A DNA stretch of 64,000 nucleotides. Origin: an uncultured bacterium (lineage in GTDB: Bacteria > Patescibacteriota > Saccharimonadia > Saccharimonadales > Saccharimonadaceae). Shown one piece after another: positions 51,064 to 59,238 of this stretch; position 1 is the stretch's first letter, and the number at the start of each line of letters is the position of its first letter. The position numbers and the translations under genes are program-made. The DNA lies in contig CAIJKY010000011.1 of assembly GCA_903821365.1 (NCBI GenBank), positions 62,001 through 126,000 of the forward strand. The letters run 5' to 3'. The notes beneath the pieces are model-generated. The model ran no database searches and had not been told where the DNA came from. It was given only the letters and a program-made list of their open reading frames with translations.

Positions 51064-51384
51064 ATGGCGGAGATCAAGACCGAGGCCGCACCCGAGTTCA
51101 CCAACCGCTACGGCGGCGCGTCGACCGAGTCGGAAGTTTCATCTTCGGCGTTCGCGTGGGGAGTGGTCGTCGGTGCCGTGGTGATGCTGATTGCCGCTCT
51201 GGTGACAGCCTACCAGACCGAGCTTCTGGCCGCCGGCCACAACCTGGCCGAGTGGATCTCCACGCAGATCGGCTATTTCATCGGGGGTGTCAATCTGCCC
51301 CAGAGCACTCCGGACTTCAATGGTCCGATGGGCAACGAGTGGGCAGGCAACTACGTCTGCCCGGATCCGCGCACAACAAGCTAA
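51064..51384 (+). CDS. Orphan single-pass membrane protein
   Basis: A 106-residue protein. A polar N-terminus (TEAAPEFTNRYGGASTESEVSS) leads to one membrane helix (AFAWGVVVGAVVMLIAALVTAY) and a small domain ending in NEWAGNYVCPDPRTTS. No family is recognised. GGAG lies six bases before ATG 51064. The earlier ATG at 51058 sits on that site. GC-rich body, consensus promoter, leader and strong terminator make it a clear cassette. Confidence 0.65.
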   Translation: MAEIKTEAAPEFTNRYGGASTESEVSSSAFAWGVVVGAVVMLIAALVTAYQTELLAAGHNLAEWISTQIGYFIGGVNLPQSTPDFNGPMGNEWAGNYVCPDPRTTS

Positions 51385-51395
51385 CGTGCTGCGAA

Positions 51396-51427
51396 GACGC
51401 AGAACCGCATCCCCGCGGTTCTGCGTC
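51396..51427 (+). terminator. GC-rich hairpin after the 51064-51384 gene
   Basis: GACGCAGAACCGC pairs perfectly with GCGGTTCTGCGTC (13 bp, six-base loop) 12 bases after the stop. Confidence 0.8.
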
Positions 51428-51446
51428 AAACGCACAACGCCGCATT

Positions 51447-51466
51447 CACCCGTACGGGTGTTTTTT
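51447..51466 (+). terminator. Second intrinsic terminator
   Basis: CACCCG pairs with CGGGTG and TTTTTT follows directly. It backs up the hairpin at 51396-51427. Confidence 0.85.
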
Positions 51467-51599
51467 AATGCTTTGACAATCTATTGTTTTTATTATTTCG
51501 AAAGTGTATACTGCGGCGTGGACACCCCTTATAGACAGGGGTATCTGCATGCTAGACCTATCCGCTACTGCAAGCGCAGCAGCACGACAGAGGAGCGAC

Positions 51600-52181
51600 A
51601 TGACCGTATCTAAAGATGAAGCAACCCAGCCCGGAGTTCCAGTCGATATGACCGAGGAGGAGGGCGCCGCGCGCGACTTGCGTGGCGCCTTGGAGCTCGA
51701 CGCACTGCTCAGCGAAGCTGTCGAACGACACACCGCCACGCAGCGTGCCGAAATCCAGGCACTTCGTGAATCAATCGTCGAGATCCAGGCGGGTTACGAC
51801 GCTTCGGAGCGACGAGTGGGCGAGCTCGAACGAACCCTCAGGGGCATCGGCTTCCGCACTGCCTACGACGATGTAGCGCCGTCGGCCTTTGCGCCGATGG
51901 TCATCGGAATGGTGATCGGCGCTCTGATCGGAATGGTGATCGCACTGCTCGTGGGCGGCGGCGATGTCGTCTTCCGCCACCCCGACACGAACGACAGCCT
52001 GACGATTTACAGCGTCTACAGCGCACCGTACGGCCAGTTCCTGATCGTCATCACTCTGGCGATCATCGGACTGGTCTGCGGCCTGGTCGTCAACAGTTTC
52101 CGGCGGCCGAACAAGCGGGCAAGCACCACGCGAGTGGACGCCTTCAGCCTGTTGGTGCAGCCAAGCCGACCCAGCCGTTAA
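51600..52181 (+). CDS. Orphan coiled-coil protein with two membrane helices
   Basis: A 193-residue protein. Residues about 25-85 are an acidic coiled coil (LSEAVERHTATQRAEIQALRESIVEIQAGYDASERRVGELERTL). Two membrane helices follow (FAPMVIGMVIGALIGMVIALLV and FLIVITLAIIGLVCGLVV) separated by a short exported loop. Function is unknown. GAGGAG lies six bases before ATG 51600. TTGTTT and TATACT about 85 bases upstream, 17 apart, are a likely promoter. It pairs with 52211 in a two-gene unit. Confidence 0.68.
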   Translation: MTVSKDEATQPGVPVDMTEEEGAARDLRGALELDALLSEAVERHTATQRAEIQALRESIVEIQAGYDASERRVGELERTLRGIGFRTAYDDVAPSAFAPMVIGMVIGALIGMVIALLVGGGDVVFRHPDTNDSLTIYSVYSAPYGQFLIVITLAIIGLVCGLVVNSFRRPNKRASTTRVDAFSLLVQPSRPSR

Positions 52182-52210
52182 CACGCAACTTTCGTGAGAA
52201 GGGAGAAGGC

Positions 52211-52966
52211 GTGAATCGACAAAGAGGACCAGCGCTCGCACTGCTCACAGTGTTACTGCTGGCAATCGGCCTGCTTGCGGTGCCATACGTGTCCTTCACC
52301 CAACCCCGGCAATCAACATCGCCAGGGTTGCAGCAAGACGGCAACACTACCGACCGTGCAGTACGCCAGCCCGACGACTGCCTGTCGCCTGGGCCAGCAG
52401 TCTACTGGGCAGACTTTCCGGTGGCAGCAGCGTCCGCTCAGGAAGACCAGAACCACAAGGTCTCGGCCTTCGCACAGGGGCCACCGCTCTTGAGCAAAGC
52501 CGAGCTGCAGCTGTCGAACGAAAAGCGTACCCAGCTTCTCATCGACCGGCTGAAGCGGCGTTTGTGCGGTGTTGCGGCACTTGGGGGCGACCCCAAGTTG
52601 TTCACGGCACTGCAGGCGCAAGCCGATCCTCGGCCCGCCACCATCGACCCAAACCGATCGCTGTCGCCGACCGAACACCGCGCACAACTGGCAGAGTTCA
52701 CGCGCCACGCGCTCTGGAACATGGTGCGGATCGTCGATGACTTCCCGCCACGCACCGACATGCTCACTACACGAATGGTGGGACATGGTGCGGACATCCG
52801 GATCGAAGCAGTGACACCAACTCAAGGGCCGCAAGCCGTCGCCTACCTCCCGGTGGAAGTGGGACCTGACTACCGGCGGACGCGCATCATCGTGCTCCAG
52901 CTCGCCTGTGGTGGACAGACACTGAGCATGGCAAGCAGTTTCTACCCCGGAATGCGAAGAAGCTAG
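52211..52966 (+). CDS. Orphan secreted or membrane-anchored protein
   Basis: A 251-residue protein with an N-terminal signal or anchor helix (ALALLTVLLLAIGLLAVPYVSF) and an exported domain with few landmarks: four Cys (DDCLSPG, RRLCGV, QLACGG and one near the start are visible as possible pairs), RHALWNMVRIVDDFPPR and RRTRIIVLQLACGGQTL. No family is recognised. GTG 52211 follows GGGAGAAGG. It lies 29 bases after 51600-52181 and ends in a 17-bp hairpin, so the two genes form one cassette. Confidence 0.62.
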   Translation: MNRQRGPALALLTVLLLAIGLLAVPYVSFTQPRQSTSPGLQQDGNTTDRAVRQPDDCLSPGPAVYWADFPVAAASAQEDQNHKVSAFAQGPPLLSKAELQLSNEKRTQLLIDRLKRRLCGVAALGGDPKLFTALQAQADPRPATIDPNRSLSPTEHRAQLAEFTRHALWNMVRIVDDFPPRTDMLTTRMVGHGADIRIEAVTPTQGPQAVAYLPVEVGPDYRRTRIIVLQLACGGQTLSMASSFYPGMRRS

Positions 52967-52985
52967 CAATTCGCGCTCCATCCCG

Positions 52986-53024
52986 GTGGGGCGGCGCAGA
53001 ACAACGATGTTCGCGTCGCTCCAC
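52986..53024 (+). terminator. Long hairpin ending the 51600-52966 unit
   Basis: A 17-bp stem with one bulged base joins GTGGGGCGGCGC-AGAACA to TGTTCGCGTCGCTCCAC around ACGA. Two G.U pairs exist only on the plus strand, supporting plus-strand RNA. AAAACTTTCTT follows after six bases. Confidence 0.75.
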
Positions 53025-53104
53025 TGGAGCAAAACTTTCTTAGATTTTCACATGATTCACATTTATTTAACATCTGGTTGCTATAACTATTTCTAGAAAG
53101 GAGT

Positions 53105-53485
53105 ATCAAAAAAGACCATCTTCGCGATGATCTTTCGTGCAACTATATAATCAACAGCCGCTCTATGCTGCGGCGCTTTCATTACCCCTAAAAACCAAAA
53201 GGCGCTAGGTAAGGGTGGGCATCACCTAGCGCCATTTGGCCCTTCAACCCACCCGTATAGGGCAGAGATACTGGCTGGGCCAGCCTCAAGCGTGACCCAC
53301 CTCACAAAACATTGAGCGGTCCGCCGGTTAAAGGGATTAGATTACACACCACGTGTACAAAGTACTATCTGAACAGTGGAGGGTCAAAAACTGTCCAGAC
53401 CGTGAGCGTGCAACCTAACAGTAAACTGTTAATAGGGGGTATAAGGTGCATGTAGCTACTACGCGAGGGATGCGTAGCAACTTAC
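53105..53485 (-). ncRNA. Large structured RNA, family not recognised
   Basis: This stretch has no gene but has RNA signals on the minus strand. TTGACA (53522-53517) and TACTAT (53499-53494) are 17 bases apart. The end is an intrinsic terminator: AAAGATCATC pairs with GATGGTCTTT and TTT follows (53107-53135). In between are several helices: GCTACGC/GCGTAG, TCTGGACAGT/ACTGTTCAGA, TACAC/GTGTA, and GGCGCTAGGT/ACCTAGCGCC, whose loop CCCACCC matches an upstream GGGTGGG as a pseudoknot. Wobble pairs occur only on the minus strand. I could not match tmRNA, RNase P, SRP or 6S RNA. Confidence 0.65.
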
Positions 53486-53540
53486 CGTGGATTATAGTAG
53501 CACGCAGAAACATAAATGTCAATACTTATTTACATAATAC

Positions 53541-54437
53541 ATGCATAAAAGCAATACCATTATCCCAGAGGAGCATGCTTTCTTACAGATGAGCATAAGC
53601 ATTGACCCGATAGTAAAAGAGTTGCATTATAGTGGAACTTTACCAGAATCACGAAAACCAAGCGTCGCTATCGTCGGAGCACGGCGGCCGAGCGGCTATG
53701 GAACAGAGGTGGCATACAGTTTATCGTATGAGCTTGCAGCTGCAGGCGTTGTCATTATCAGCGGCCTGGCTTTGGGGATCGATGGCATTGCCCACCAAGC
53801 GGCACTTGATGCTCATGGCACAACACTTGCTATATTGGGCGGCGGGCTTGATGCTATCTATCCAAGCCGCCACCGGCACTTAGCGGCACGGATTGTCGCA
53901 GCAAACGGAGCACTTCTTAGCGAATACCCTGATGGCGCACCGGCACTCAATTACCATTTCCTGGAGCGCAATCGGATTATAAGCGGGCTAGCCGATGTCG
54001 TGGTCGTCGTTGAAGCCGCGCAGCGAAGCGGCACCTTATCGACCGCCAGCTGGGGATTGCAACAAGGCAAAACAGTCATGGCAGTACCTGGCAACATTAC
54101 CAGCCCGCTCTCCGAAGGGTGTAATCAATTGCTTAGGAGTGGAGCGAGCGTCGTTACCGAAACGAGTGATGTGCTGCAGGCGCTTGGACTTAATGATACA
54201 GCCAAGCAAACAAGCCTGCTTAACAGCGACAACCCAGCCGAATCGGCAATTATAGCACTGCTGCTCGAAGGCCTGCGCGACGGCGATATACTGCAACAAA
54301 AAAGCAGTCTGTCGACTGCGATATTTCAACAAGCGATGACGATGCTTGAGCTAACGGGTACTATACGAGCCTTAGGCGCGAATCAATGGTCATTGGCACG
54401 AACGAACAAAGGCTCACAGATGATGAGGGGAGGGTAA
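53541..54437 (+). CDS. dprA: DNA processing protein DprA
   Basis: A 298-residue Rossmann-fold protein that loads RecA onto incoming single-stranded DNA during natural transformation. It shows VAIVGARRPSGYG, GLALGIDGIAHQAAL, TLAILGGGLDAIYPSRH, SEYPDGAPALNYHFLERNRIISGLADVVVVVEAAQRSGTLSTA and a C-terminal winged-helix-like end. The start is uncertain: ATG 53541 has no ribosome-binding site and ATG 53589 is also in frame. It is divergent from the structured RNA. Confidence 0.95.
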   Translation: MHKSNTIIPEEHAFLQMSISIDPIVKELHYSGTLPESRKPSVAIVGARRPSGYGTEVAYSLSYELAAAGVVIISGLALGIDGIAHQAALDAHGTTLAILGGGLDAIYPSRHRHLAARIVAANGALLSEYPDGAPALNYHFLERNRIISGLADVVVVVEAAQRSGTLSTASWGLQQGKTVMAVPGNITSPLSEGCNQLLRSGASVVTETSDVLQALGLNDTAKQTSLLNSDNPAESAIIALLLEGLRDGDILQQKSSLSTAIFQQAMTMLELTGTIRALGANQWSLARTNKGSQMMRGG

Positions 54438-54453
54438 CAAATATTGAGGAGAC

Positions 54454-54506
54454 CAGCCCCCACGCCAACGCGCGCACTCGTGATGCGGCGCAGAGGGCGT
54501 GGGAGC
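54454..54506 (-). terminator. GC-rich hairpin ending the 54526-54909 gene
   Basis: On the minus strand CCCACGCC pairs with GGCGTGGG, with an inner GCGC..GCA/TGC..GCGC stem. No T-tract follows immediately. It lies between the convergent dprA and orphan genes. Confidence 0.6.
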
Positions 54507-54525
54507 TGAACTCACAGAACTACGC

Positions 54526-54909
54526 TCAAGCAGCGTTGGCCGATTCGTAGTCGACCTTCGTGTACTTGGCGATGATCAGCTTGCCGTCCACCAGCTTGAA
54601 GCGGAAGCCGGCGATGCCAGCCAGCGCAGCCCGAAGCGGGTAGAGGGCGTTGGTGACGTCACGGCTGCCGAGGCGACCGCAGACATCGTTGCCCGCAGCC
54701 AGAGCGCCAGCCAGCGCGCCGTACTTCCTGTCCCAGGCGATCTGGTCGTTGGGACTTGCGAACACCAGCTCACGCCATCTTCCGCGAACGGTGATGGCAT
54801 CGAAATCCTCTTCGAGGATCACTTCGTCGGGGAGCGCCTTACGCAGGGCGTCAACATATCCCTGCCAGGTGTCGTACACCACAGCAACAGACGTTCTCGT
54901 TACAGGCAT
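54526..54909 (-). CDS. Orphan GC-rich protein of unknown function
   Basis: A 127-residue soluble protein, mixed helix and strand (TRTSVAVVYDTWQGYVDALRKALPDEVILEEDFDAITVRG, IAGFRFKLVDGKLIIAKYTK). No family is recognised. ATG 54909 follows GGAAAG by eight bases and lies about 60 bases after its promoter; a longer frame to 54999 would start on the -35 box. GC-rich body and hairpin end place it with the cassettes. Confidence 0.65.
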   Translation of the reverse strand: MPVTRTSVAVVYDTWQGYVDALRKALPDEVILEEDFDAITVRGRWRELVFASPNDQIAWDRKYGALAGALAAGNDVCGRLGSRDVTNALYPLRAALAGIAGFRFKLVDGKLIIAKYTKVDYESANAA

Positions 54910-54970
54910 TGCTAATCTTTCCGTGAGTTGGACCGCTGTGGCAGTGATGCCGGTGCGGATGCCGTGTAAG

Positions 54971-54999
54971 AGCGTACCGTATTCTATCACCCCTGTCAA
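54971..54999 (-). promoter_or_regulatory. Promoter of the 54526-54909 gene
   Basis: TTGACA (54999-54994) and TACGCT (54976-54971) are 17 bases apart on the minus strand. Confidence 0.65.
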
Positions 55000-55106
55000 T
55001 ACCGCACCGATTGCTGATAATTACATTAACCATAAACAAAATTGACTTTCCTGCGCCAAGCGCTCAAACTAGACTATGATAAACCAAAAAATAAACATGA
55101 AACATA

Positions 55107-56144
55107 ATGCTCACTCTCCCTCGCAAAAGGAATCGTAGCGTCGCTATCGGTACGTTAACGGCCGTATGTCTGTTTAGTCTTGGCGTATATACGGTAACAA
55201 CCCTTGCCGAACCAGTGCCGACAAACAAAGTTAACCAAACCGTCGGATCAACGCCTTCGAATAGCGCTGCTAGCGAGACGCCCGTTTACACTCCGGCACG
55301 ACCAACATGGCCGCTAAAAGGGCAGGCACTGTTCAACGACGGAAAATTGATTGCACAGAAGCGGCCAGCGGCCATAGCCAACCAGCCGACCGCTCACTGG
55401 ATCGGCGACTGGAATCCAGCACCGGCCCAGGAGGTGCATGATCTCGTAACGGCCGCTGCAGCTGTGCGTGCCTTGCCAACAATTGTCCTCTATAACATCC
55501 CGGAGCGCGACTGTGGCCAATACTCTGCCGGTGGCGCAAAAGACTCAGCCAGTTATCGCGCTTGGATACAAGCAGTTGCCGATGGGCTTGCGCAGCAGCC
55601 AGCAATTATCGTGCTGGAGCCCGACGCTTTGCCTCATATGAGCTGCCTGACGAAAACGCAACAAAAAGTGCGCCTCGCTGATATACGTTATGCCGTAAAA
55701 TTGCTGGCAGGCACAACGCGCGCCAGTATCTATCTTGATGCAGGCAATAGCAATTGGAAATCAGCTGACGAGACAGTCGCCATGCTCAAACAAGCATCAA
55801 TCAGTGATGCGGCGGGTTTTTCGCTCAATGTGGCGGGCTTTGCTGCACTGCCTGCAGTGACGGCGTATGGCAACGCGATTGCAGCAAAGCTTGGTGGCGT
55901 CCATTATATTGTTGATACCAGCCGCAATGGGCGCGGTGCAGCTAGCGACAATGCTTGGTGCAACCCGGGCGGCCGAGGGCTCGGCGAGAAACCAACAACC
56001 ACACCCGCGAATAGCACCTATATTGACGCCTACTTATGGATTAAAACACCTGGTGAATCTGATGGCACCTGCAACGGTGGGCCTACGGCCGGGCAGTGGT
56101 TTGAATCCTATGCCCAAAGCTTGATTACAAACGCGGCTCAGTAG
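55107..56144 (+). CDS. Secreted glycoside hydrolase family 6 (cellulase)
   Basis: A 345-residue enzyme with a signal or anchor helix (VAIGTLTAVCLFSLGVYTVTTLA), a Thr/Ser/Pro linker and a GH6 catalytic domain. LYNIPERDCGQYSAGG contains the catalytic acid Asp, IVLEPDALP the second Asp, and YLDAGNSNW, VDTSRNGRG, CNPGGRGLG and WIKTPGESDG complete the family. GH6 enzymes hydrolyse beta-1,4-glucan (cellulose). No carbohydrate-binding module is attached. It stands between dprA and rarA, and its end overlaps rarA by 20 bases. Confidence 0.93.
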   Translation: MLTLPRKRNRSVAIGTLTAVCLFSLGVYTVTTLAEPVPTNKVNQTVGSTPSNSAASETPVYTPARPTWPLKGQALFNDGKLIAQKRPAAIANQPTAHWIGDWNPAPAQEVHDLVTAAAAVRALPTIVLYNIPERDCGQYSAGGAKDSASYRAWIQAVADGLAQQPAIIVLEPDALPHMSCLTKTQQKVRLADIRYAVKLLAGTTRASIYLDAGNSNWKSADETVAMLKQASISDAAGFSLNVAGFAALPAVTAYGNAIAAKLGGVHYIVDTSRNGRGAASDNAWCNPGGRGLGEKPTTTPANSTYIDAYLWIKTPGESDGTCNGGPTAGQWFESYAQSLITNAAQ

Positions 56145-57408
56145 CAAAAAAATCAGCATCGCCAAGTTCAGGGGGCAAAAAGCCTTCTGCAGGCCGAAAC
56201 CCTGCTTGCCATTCATAATCTTTGTTATAGCCAAGATCTTTCATAAGATCGGTTGGTGCATTGCGTAATTGCAGGGGTACTTGTACATCTGGGTACTGTT
56301 TGGCAGCCGACTGTGCTGCGTGCATGGCGTCGGTTGTTGCACGCGATTTTGCAGCCGTGGCGAGTACCGTTGCTGCGTGATAAAGCACGTAATTTGCCTC
56401 AGGCATGCCAATGCGCTCAACCGCTAAAAAGGCCGAGACGGCAACATTGAGCGCACCTGGTGTTGCAAGCCCAATATCTTCTGATGCAAAGATGATCATC
56501 CTTCGAGCGATAAATTTTGGATCCTCGCCGGCCTGCAGCATACGCGCAAGGTAGTATAACGTTGCCGTTGCATCGCTGCCACGCATGCTTTTGATAAACG
56601 CCGAGACGATATTGTAATGTTGCTCGCCATTTTTGTCGTATCCTGGCAAATGACTCTGAGCGGCCATTTCAATGATTGCCGGCGTAATCGGCCGTGTTGC
56701 CGCAAGATTGATCGCAAGTTCAAGGTTGCCCAAAGCCACTCGAGCATCGCCACCCGAGAGTTCAGCAAGCATGTCGAGACTTCGATCTGGCAACTGTTTT
56801 TCGTCTAACTGCTCGGATGCAGCGGCGCGTTTCACGATTGCGATAATGTCATGTTTCGTCAACGGTTCAAGCACCAAAACGCGTGAACGACTTAGTAACG
56901 GTGTGATGACTTCGAAGCTAGGATTCTCTGTTGTTGCGCCGATCAAGATAATCGTGCCGTCTTCAACAACCGGCAGAAAAGCATCTTGCTGCGCTTTATT
57001 AAAGCGATGAATTTCATCAACGAACAGCACGGTTCGGCGTGGTGCAGTCGGCTTTTTCGCATCAGGCTGAGGAGTATCAAATAAGCTTGGCTTGCTGGCA
57101 GTACCATGAGGGTTGCCATCGGCATTCGCATACAAGCGCTCTCTTGCTTCTTCGATGATGCGCTTCACGTCAGCCTTGCCTGCAGTGACGGCACTCAACT
57201 CGACAAAGTCAGCGCCTGTGTCTCGTGCGATGATCCGCGCCAAAGTTGTTTTGCCGCTCCCAGGCGGCCCCCACAACAAAAGACTGGTTGGTTGCTTGGC
57301 GGTGATAATTTCATTAATAATTTTACCCGCACCGACCAAATGACGTTGGCCAACAATCGCCTCGAGGTTTTGAGGACGCATACGTTCGGCGAGTGGCATA
57401 TGTTTCAT
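56125..57408 (-). CDS. rarA: Replication-associated recombination protein A (RarA/MgsA)
   Basis: A 427-residue AAA+ ATPase acting at stalled replication forks. It shows LLLWGPPGSGKTTLARIIA, the Walker B LFVDEIHRFNKAQQDAFLP, GATTENPSFEV and SRSRVLVLEPL, plus the tetramerisation C-terminal domain (SMRGSDATATLYYLARML, IIFASEDIGLA). A Pro/Lys insertion lies near residue 110. TATACT (plus 57415-57420) lies six bases before the ATG, so it is probably leaderless. It converges on and overlaps the GH6 gene. Confidence 0.96.
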   Translation of the reverse strand: MKHMPLAERMRPQNLEAIVGQRHLVGAGKIINEIITAKQPTSLLLWGPPGSGKTTLARIIARDTGADFVELSAVTAGKADVKRIIEEARERLYANADGNPHGTASKPSLFDTPQPDAKKPTAPRRTVLFVDEIHRFNKAQQDAFLPVVEDGTIILIGATTENPSFEVITPLLSRSRVLVLEPLTKHDIIAIVKRAAASEQLDEKQLPDRSLDMLAELSGGDARVALGNLELAINLAATRPITPAIIEMAAQSHLPGYDKNGEQHYNIVSAFIKSMRGSDATATLYYLARMLQAGEDPKFIARRMIIFASEDIGLATPGALNVAVSAFLAVERIGMPEANYVLYHAATVLATAAKSRATTDAMHAAQSAAKQYPDVQVPLQLRNAPTDLMKDLGYNKDYEWQAGFRPAEGFLPPELGDADFFATEPRL

Positions 57409-57435
57409 AGTTCTAGTATACCTTTAAATGGAAAC

Positions 57436-57501
57436 GCCCTGCATCGATGCAGGAGGATCATCACAGGTTGGTGATAATACGCTTCCTGATCGTGGCAGGG
57501 C
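57436..57501 (-). terminator. Branched hairpin ending the 57507-57818 gene
   Basis: GCCCTGC pairs with GCAGGGC and encloses smaller stems (TGCATCGATGCA palindrome, ATCATCAC/GTGAT). It begins five bases after the minus-strand stop, without a T-tract. Confidence 0.55.
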
Positions 57502-57506
57502 ACAAC

Positions 57507-57818
57507 CTACACCCAGAACCAATTGGACACAACCGCAAGTATGCCGATGGCCAGCAGCAACATCGAAAGAATTGCCATGGCCACACGAAACCCTACCGGT
57601 GTGTCGTTCTCGGGATTCGAACGCAACGCGAATGTAGCAAACACAATTGCCACCCCCGTACAGAACAACAATACCCCGACTGCCTGCCATGCGCCCAGCG
57701 TGTCTGCCATATTTTCTTCGCCAGACACTCCCAAGACAAAACCGGCGCCAACCATGCCGGCGGCAATAAAAAAAGCACGGTTGGCAAACCGTCCTCGTCT
57801 CTCCCAGTCTGTACTCAC
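57507..57818 (-). CDS. Orphan small membrane protein
   Basis: A 103-residue protein with three membrane helices (FFIAAGMVGAGFVLGV, AVGVLLFCTGVAIVFATFAL and AMAILSMLLLAIGILAVVSNWF) and a charged N-terminus. No family is recognised. The start is GTG 57818 with only a weak purine stretch before it. TTTACT and TACAAT (plus 57871-57876 and 57849-57854), 16 bases apart, form a promoter and give a leader of about 25 bases. Its hairpin end places it with the cassettes. Confidence 0.6.
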   Translation of the reverse strand: MSTDWERRGRFANRAFFIAAGMVGAGFVLGVSGEENMADTLGAWQAVGVLLFCTGVAIVFATFALRSNPENDTPVGFRVAMAILSMLLLAIGILAVVSNWFWV

Positions 57819-57951
57819 GCCCGCTCGATTCTCTCGTAGGTGGTTTGTATTGTACGACTTTCAGAGAATAAGTAAAGTACTTTTATGAATTTTTAGAGGC
57901 GCTGTATTTACTACCGTGTTCCACCCCATAAAACCGGGTATACTAATAGGC

Positions 57952-59229
57952 ATGAACAGCGTCACCTGTACCAATTGCGGCACAACCATCGAGGTTGATA
58001 AAGCACTTGAAGGACAAATTGAAGCACGCGTCCTTGCCGCCGAACAACATAAACATCAGCAAGAGCTGGAGCGCGTGCGTAACGAGCAAGCCGACATTCT
58101 TGCAAAAGAACGTGCTGCCGCCGAAAGTCTCGCCAAAAAGCAGCTAGAAGGTGAGAAAGCCTTGCTGCAACGGCAAGCTGAAGCCGACCTCGCACTGCTT
58201 AAAAAAAGCCTTGAGCAAGAAGCGGCGAGCAGCAACAAAAAAGCCGAAGCCGAACAAGCGGCATTGATCCGCACGCTTACTGAAGATGCCGAACATAGCA
58301 AAAAAGAGTCAACCGCCTTCCGCGAGCAATTAACCGAACTAACAAAAGCCCTCCGCGAAGAACGCACCGCGAAAGAAAATGCCGAATTTGAAGCCCAAAA
58401 GAAAATGGCTGCCGAAGAATCAAAAATCCGCGAAGAGGTACAAAAAGTCGCCGACGAACGTCATCGTTTCAATCTCGCTGAACGTGAAAAAACAATTACT
58501 GATTTGCAAAAAGCTCTCGATGAAGCCCAACGCAAAGCGGCGCAAGGCAGCCAACAATTACAGGGTGAAATTATGGAGCTTGATCTTGAGGCGGCACTTG
58601 AACACAACTTTCGCGACGATGATATCCGGCCGGTTGCCAAGGGCACGCGTGGCGGTGACATTTTGCAAATCGTCAAGAGTCCGCGCGGCACAGAGTGTGG
58701 CAGTATGCTGTGGGAAATTAAGCGCACCAAAAACTGGGTTGATGGCTGGGTGCCAAAACTAAAAGAAGACGTTCGCAGTGCGCGGGCAAGTATTGCCATC
58801 ATAGTGACTGAAGTTATGCCAAAGCACATCACCGAAGATATCGGCCAACTGAGCGGTGTTTGGATATGCAAGCCGCAGCTTGCTTTAATGGTAAGCGCTC
58901 TACTACGCAAAAGCCTGCTTGATGCGGGCATGCAAAAGGCAATCGCTGAAAATCGTGGCGATAAAGCCGAGGCATTGTATAATTTCGTGACTGGCCATGA
59001 GTTTATTCAGCAAGTTGAAAGCATGGTCGAAACCTATCAAGAAATGACGCACCAAGTGCAAAAAGAGCGTGTTGCCTATGAGAAATTATGGGCAGCCCGC
59101 GAAAAACAAGCCCAGAAATTATTCATGGGTACCGCTAACATTATCGGCAGCATGCAAGGCCATGTCGGACAAGCAGGCATGCTGCGTATTAAAGGGCTCG
59201 AACTTGACGACGGGCTAGGAGAGGATTAA
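57952..59229 (+). CDS. DUF2130 coiled-coil protein
   Basis: A 425-residue protein. A short zinc-ribbon-like start (CTNCGTTIEVDKAL) leads into a long coiled coil (residues about 25-215, Ala/Glu/Lys/Gln-rich). A DUF2130 domain follows with MELDLEAALEHNFRDDDIRPV, GGDILQ and GSMLWEIKRTKNW, a nuclease-like core that resembles PD-(D/E)XK folds of RmuC-type proteins. The cellular role is unknown. TATACT at 57939-57944 lies seven bases before ATG 57952; the longer frame starts upstream of the promoter. Confidence 0.85.
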   Translation: MNSVTCTNCGTTIEVDKALEGQIEARVLAAEQHKHQQELERVRNEQADILAKERAAAESLAKKQLEGEKALLQRQAEADLALLKKSLEQEAASSNKKAEAEQAALIRTLTEDAEHSKKESTAFREQLTELTKALREERTAKENAEFEAQKKMAAEESKIREEVQKVADERHRFNLAEREKTITDLQKALDEAQRKAAQGSQQLQGEIMELDLEAALEHNFRDDDIRPVAKGTRGGDILQIVKSPRGTECGSMLWEIKRTKNWVDGWVPKLKEDVRSARASIAIIVTEVMPKHITEDIGQLSGVWICKPQLALMVSALLRKSLLDAGMQKAIAENRGDKAEALYNFVTGHEFIQQVESMVETYQEMTHQVQKERVAYEKLWAAREKQAQKLFMGTANIIGSMQGHVGQAGMLRIKGLELDDGLGED

Positions 59230-59238
59230 GGTAATTTC

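Noticed and set aside
53161-53460. RNase P RNA on the plus strand, because of TATAGGGCAG and AATAGGGGGTATAAGGT-like stretches.
   Set aside because: The universal GAGGAAAGTCC and AGATGAATGA elements are missing, and promoter, terminator and wobble pairs point to the minus strand.
53105-53485. tmRNA, because smpB is present and the RNA has a pseudoknot.
   Set aside because: No tRNA-like acceptor or T-arm (GGTTCRA) and no recognisable tag reading frame on either strand.
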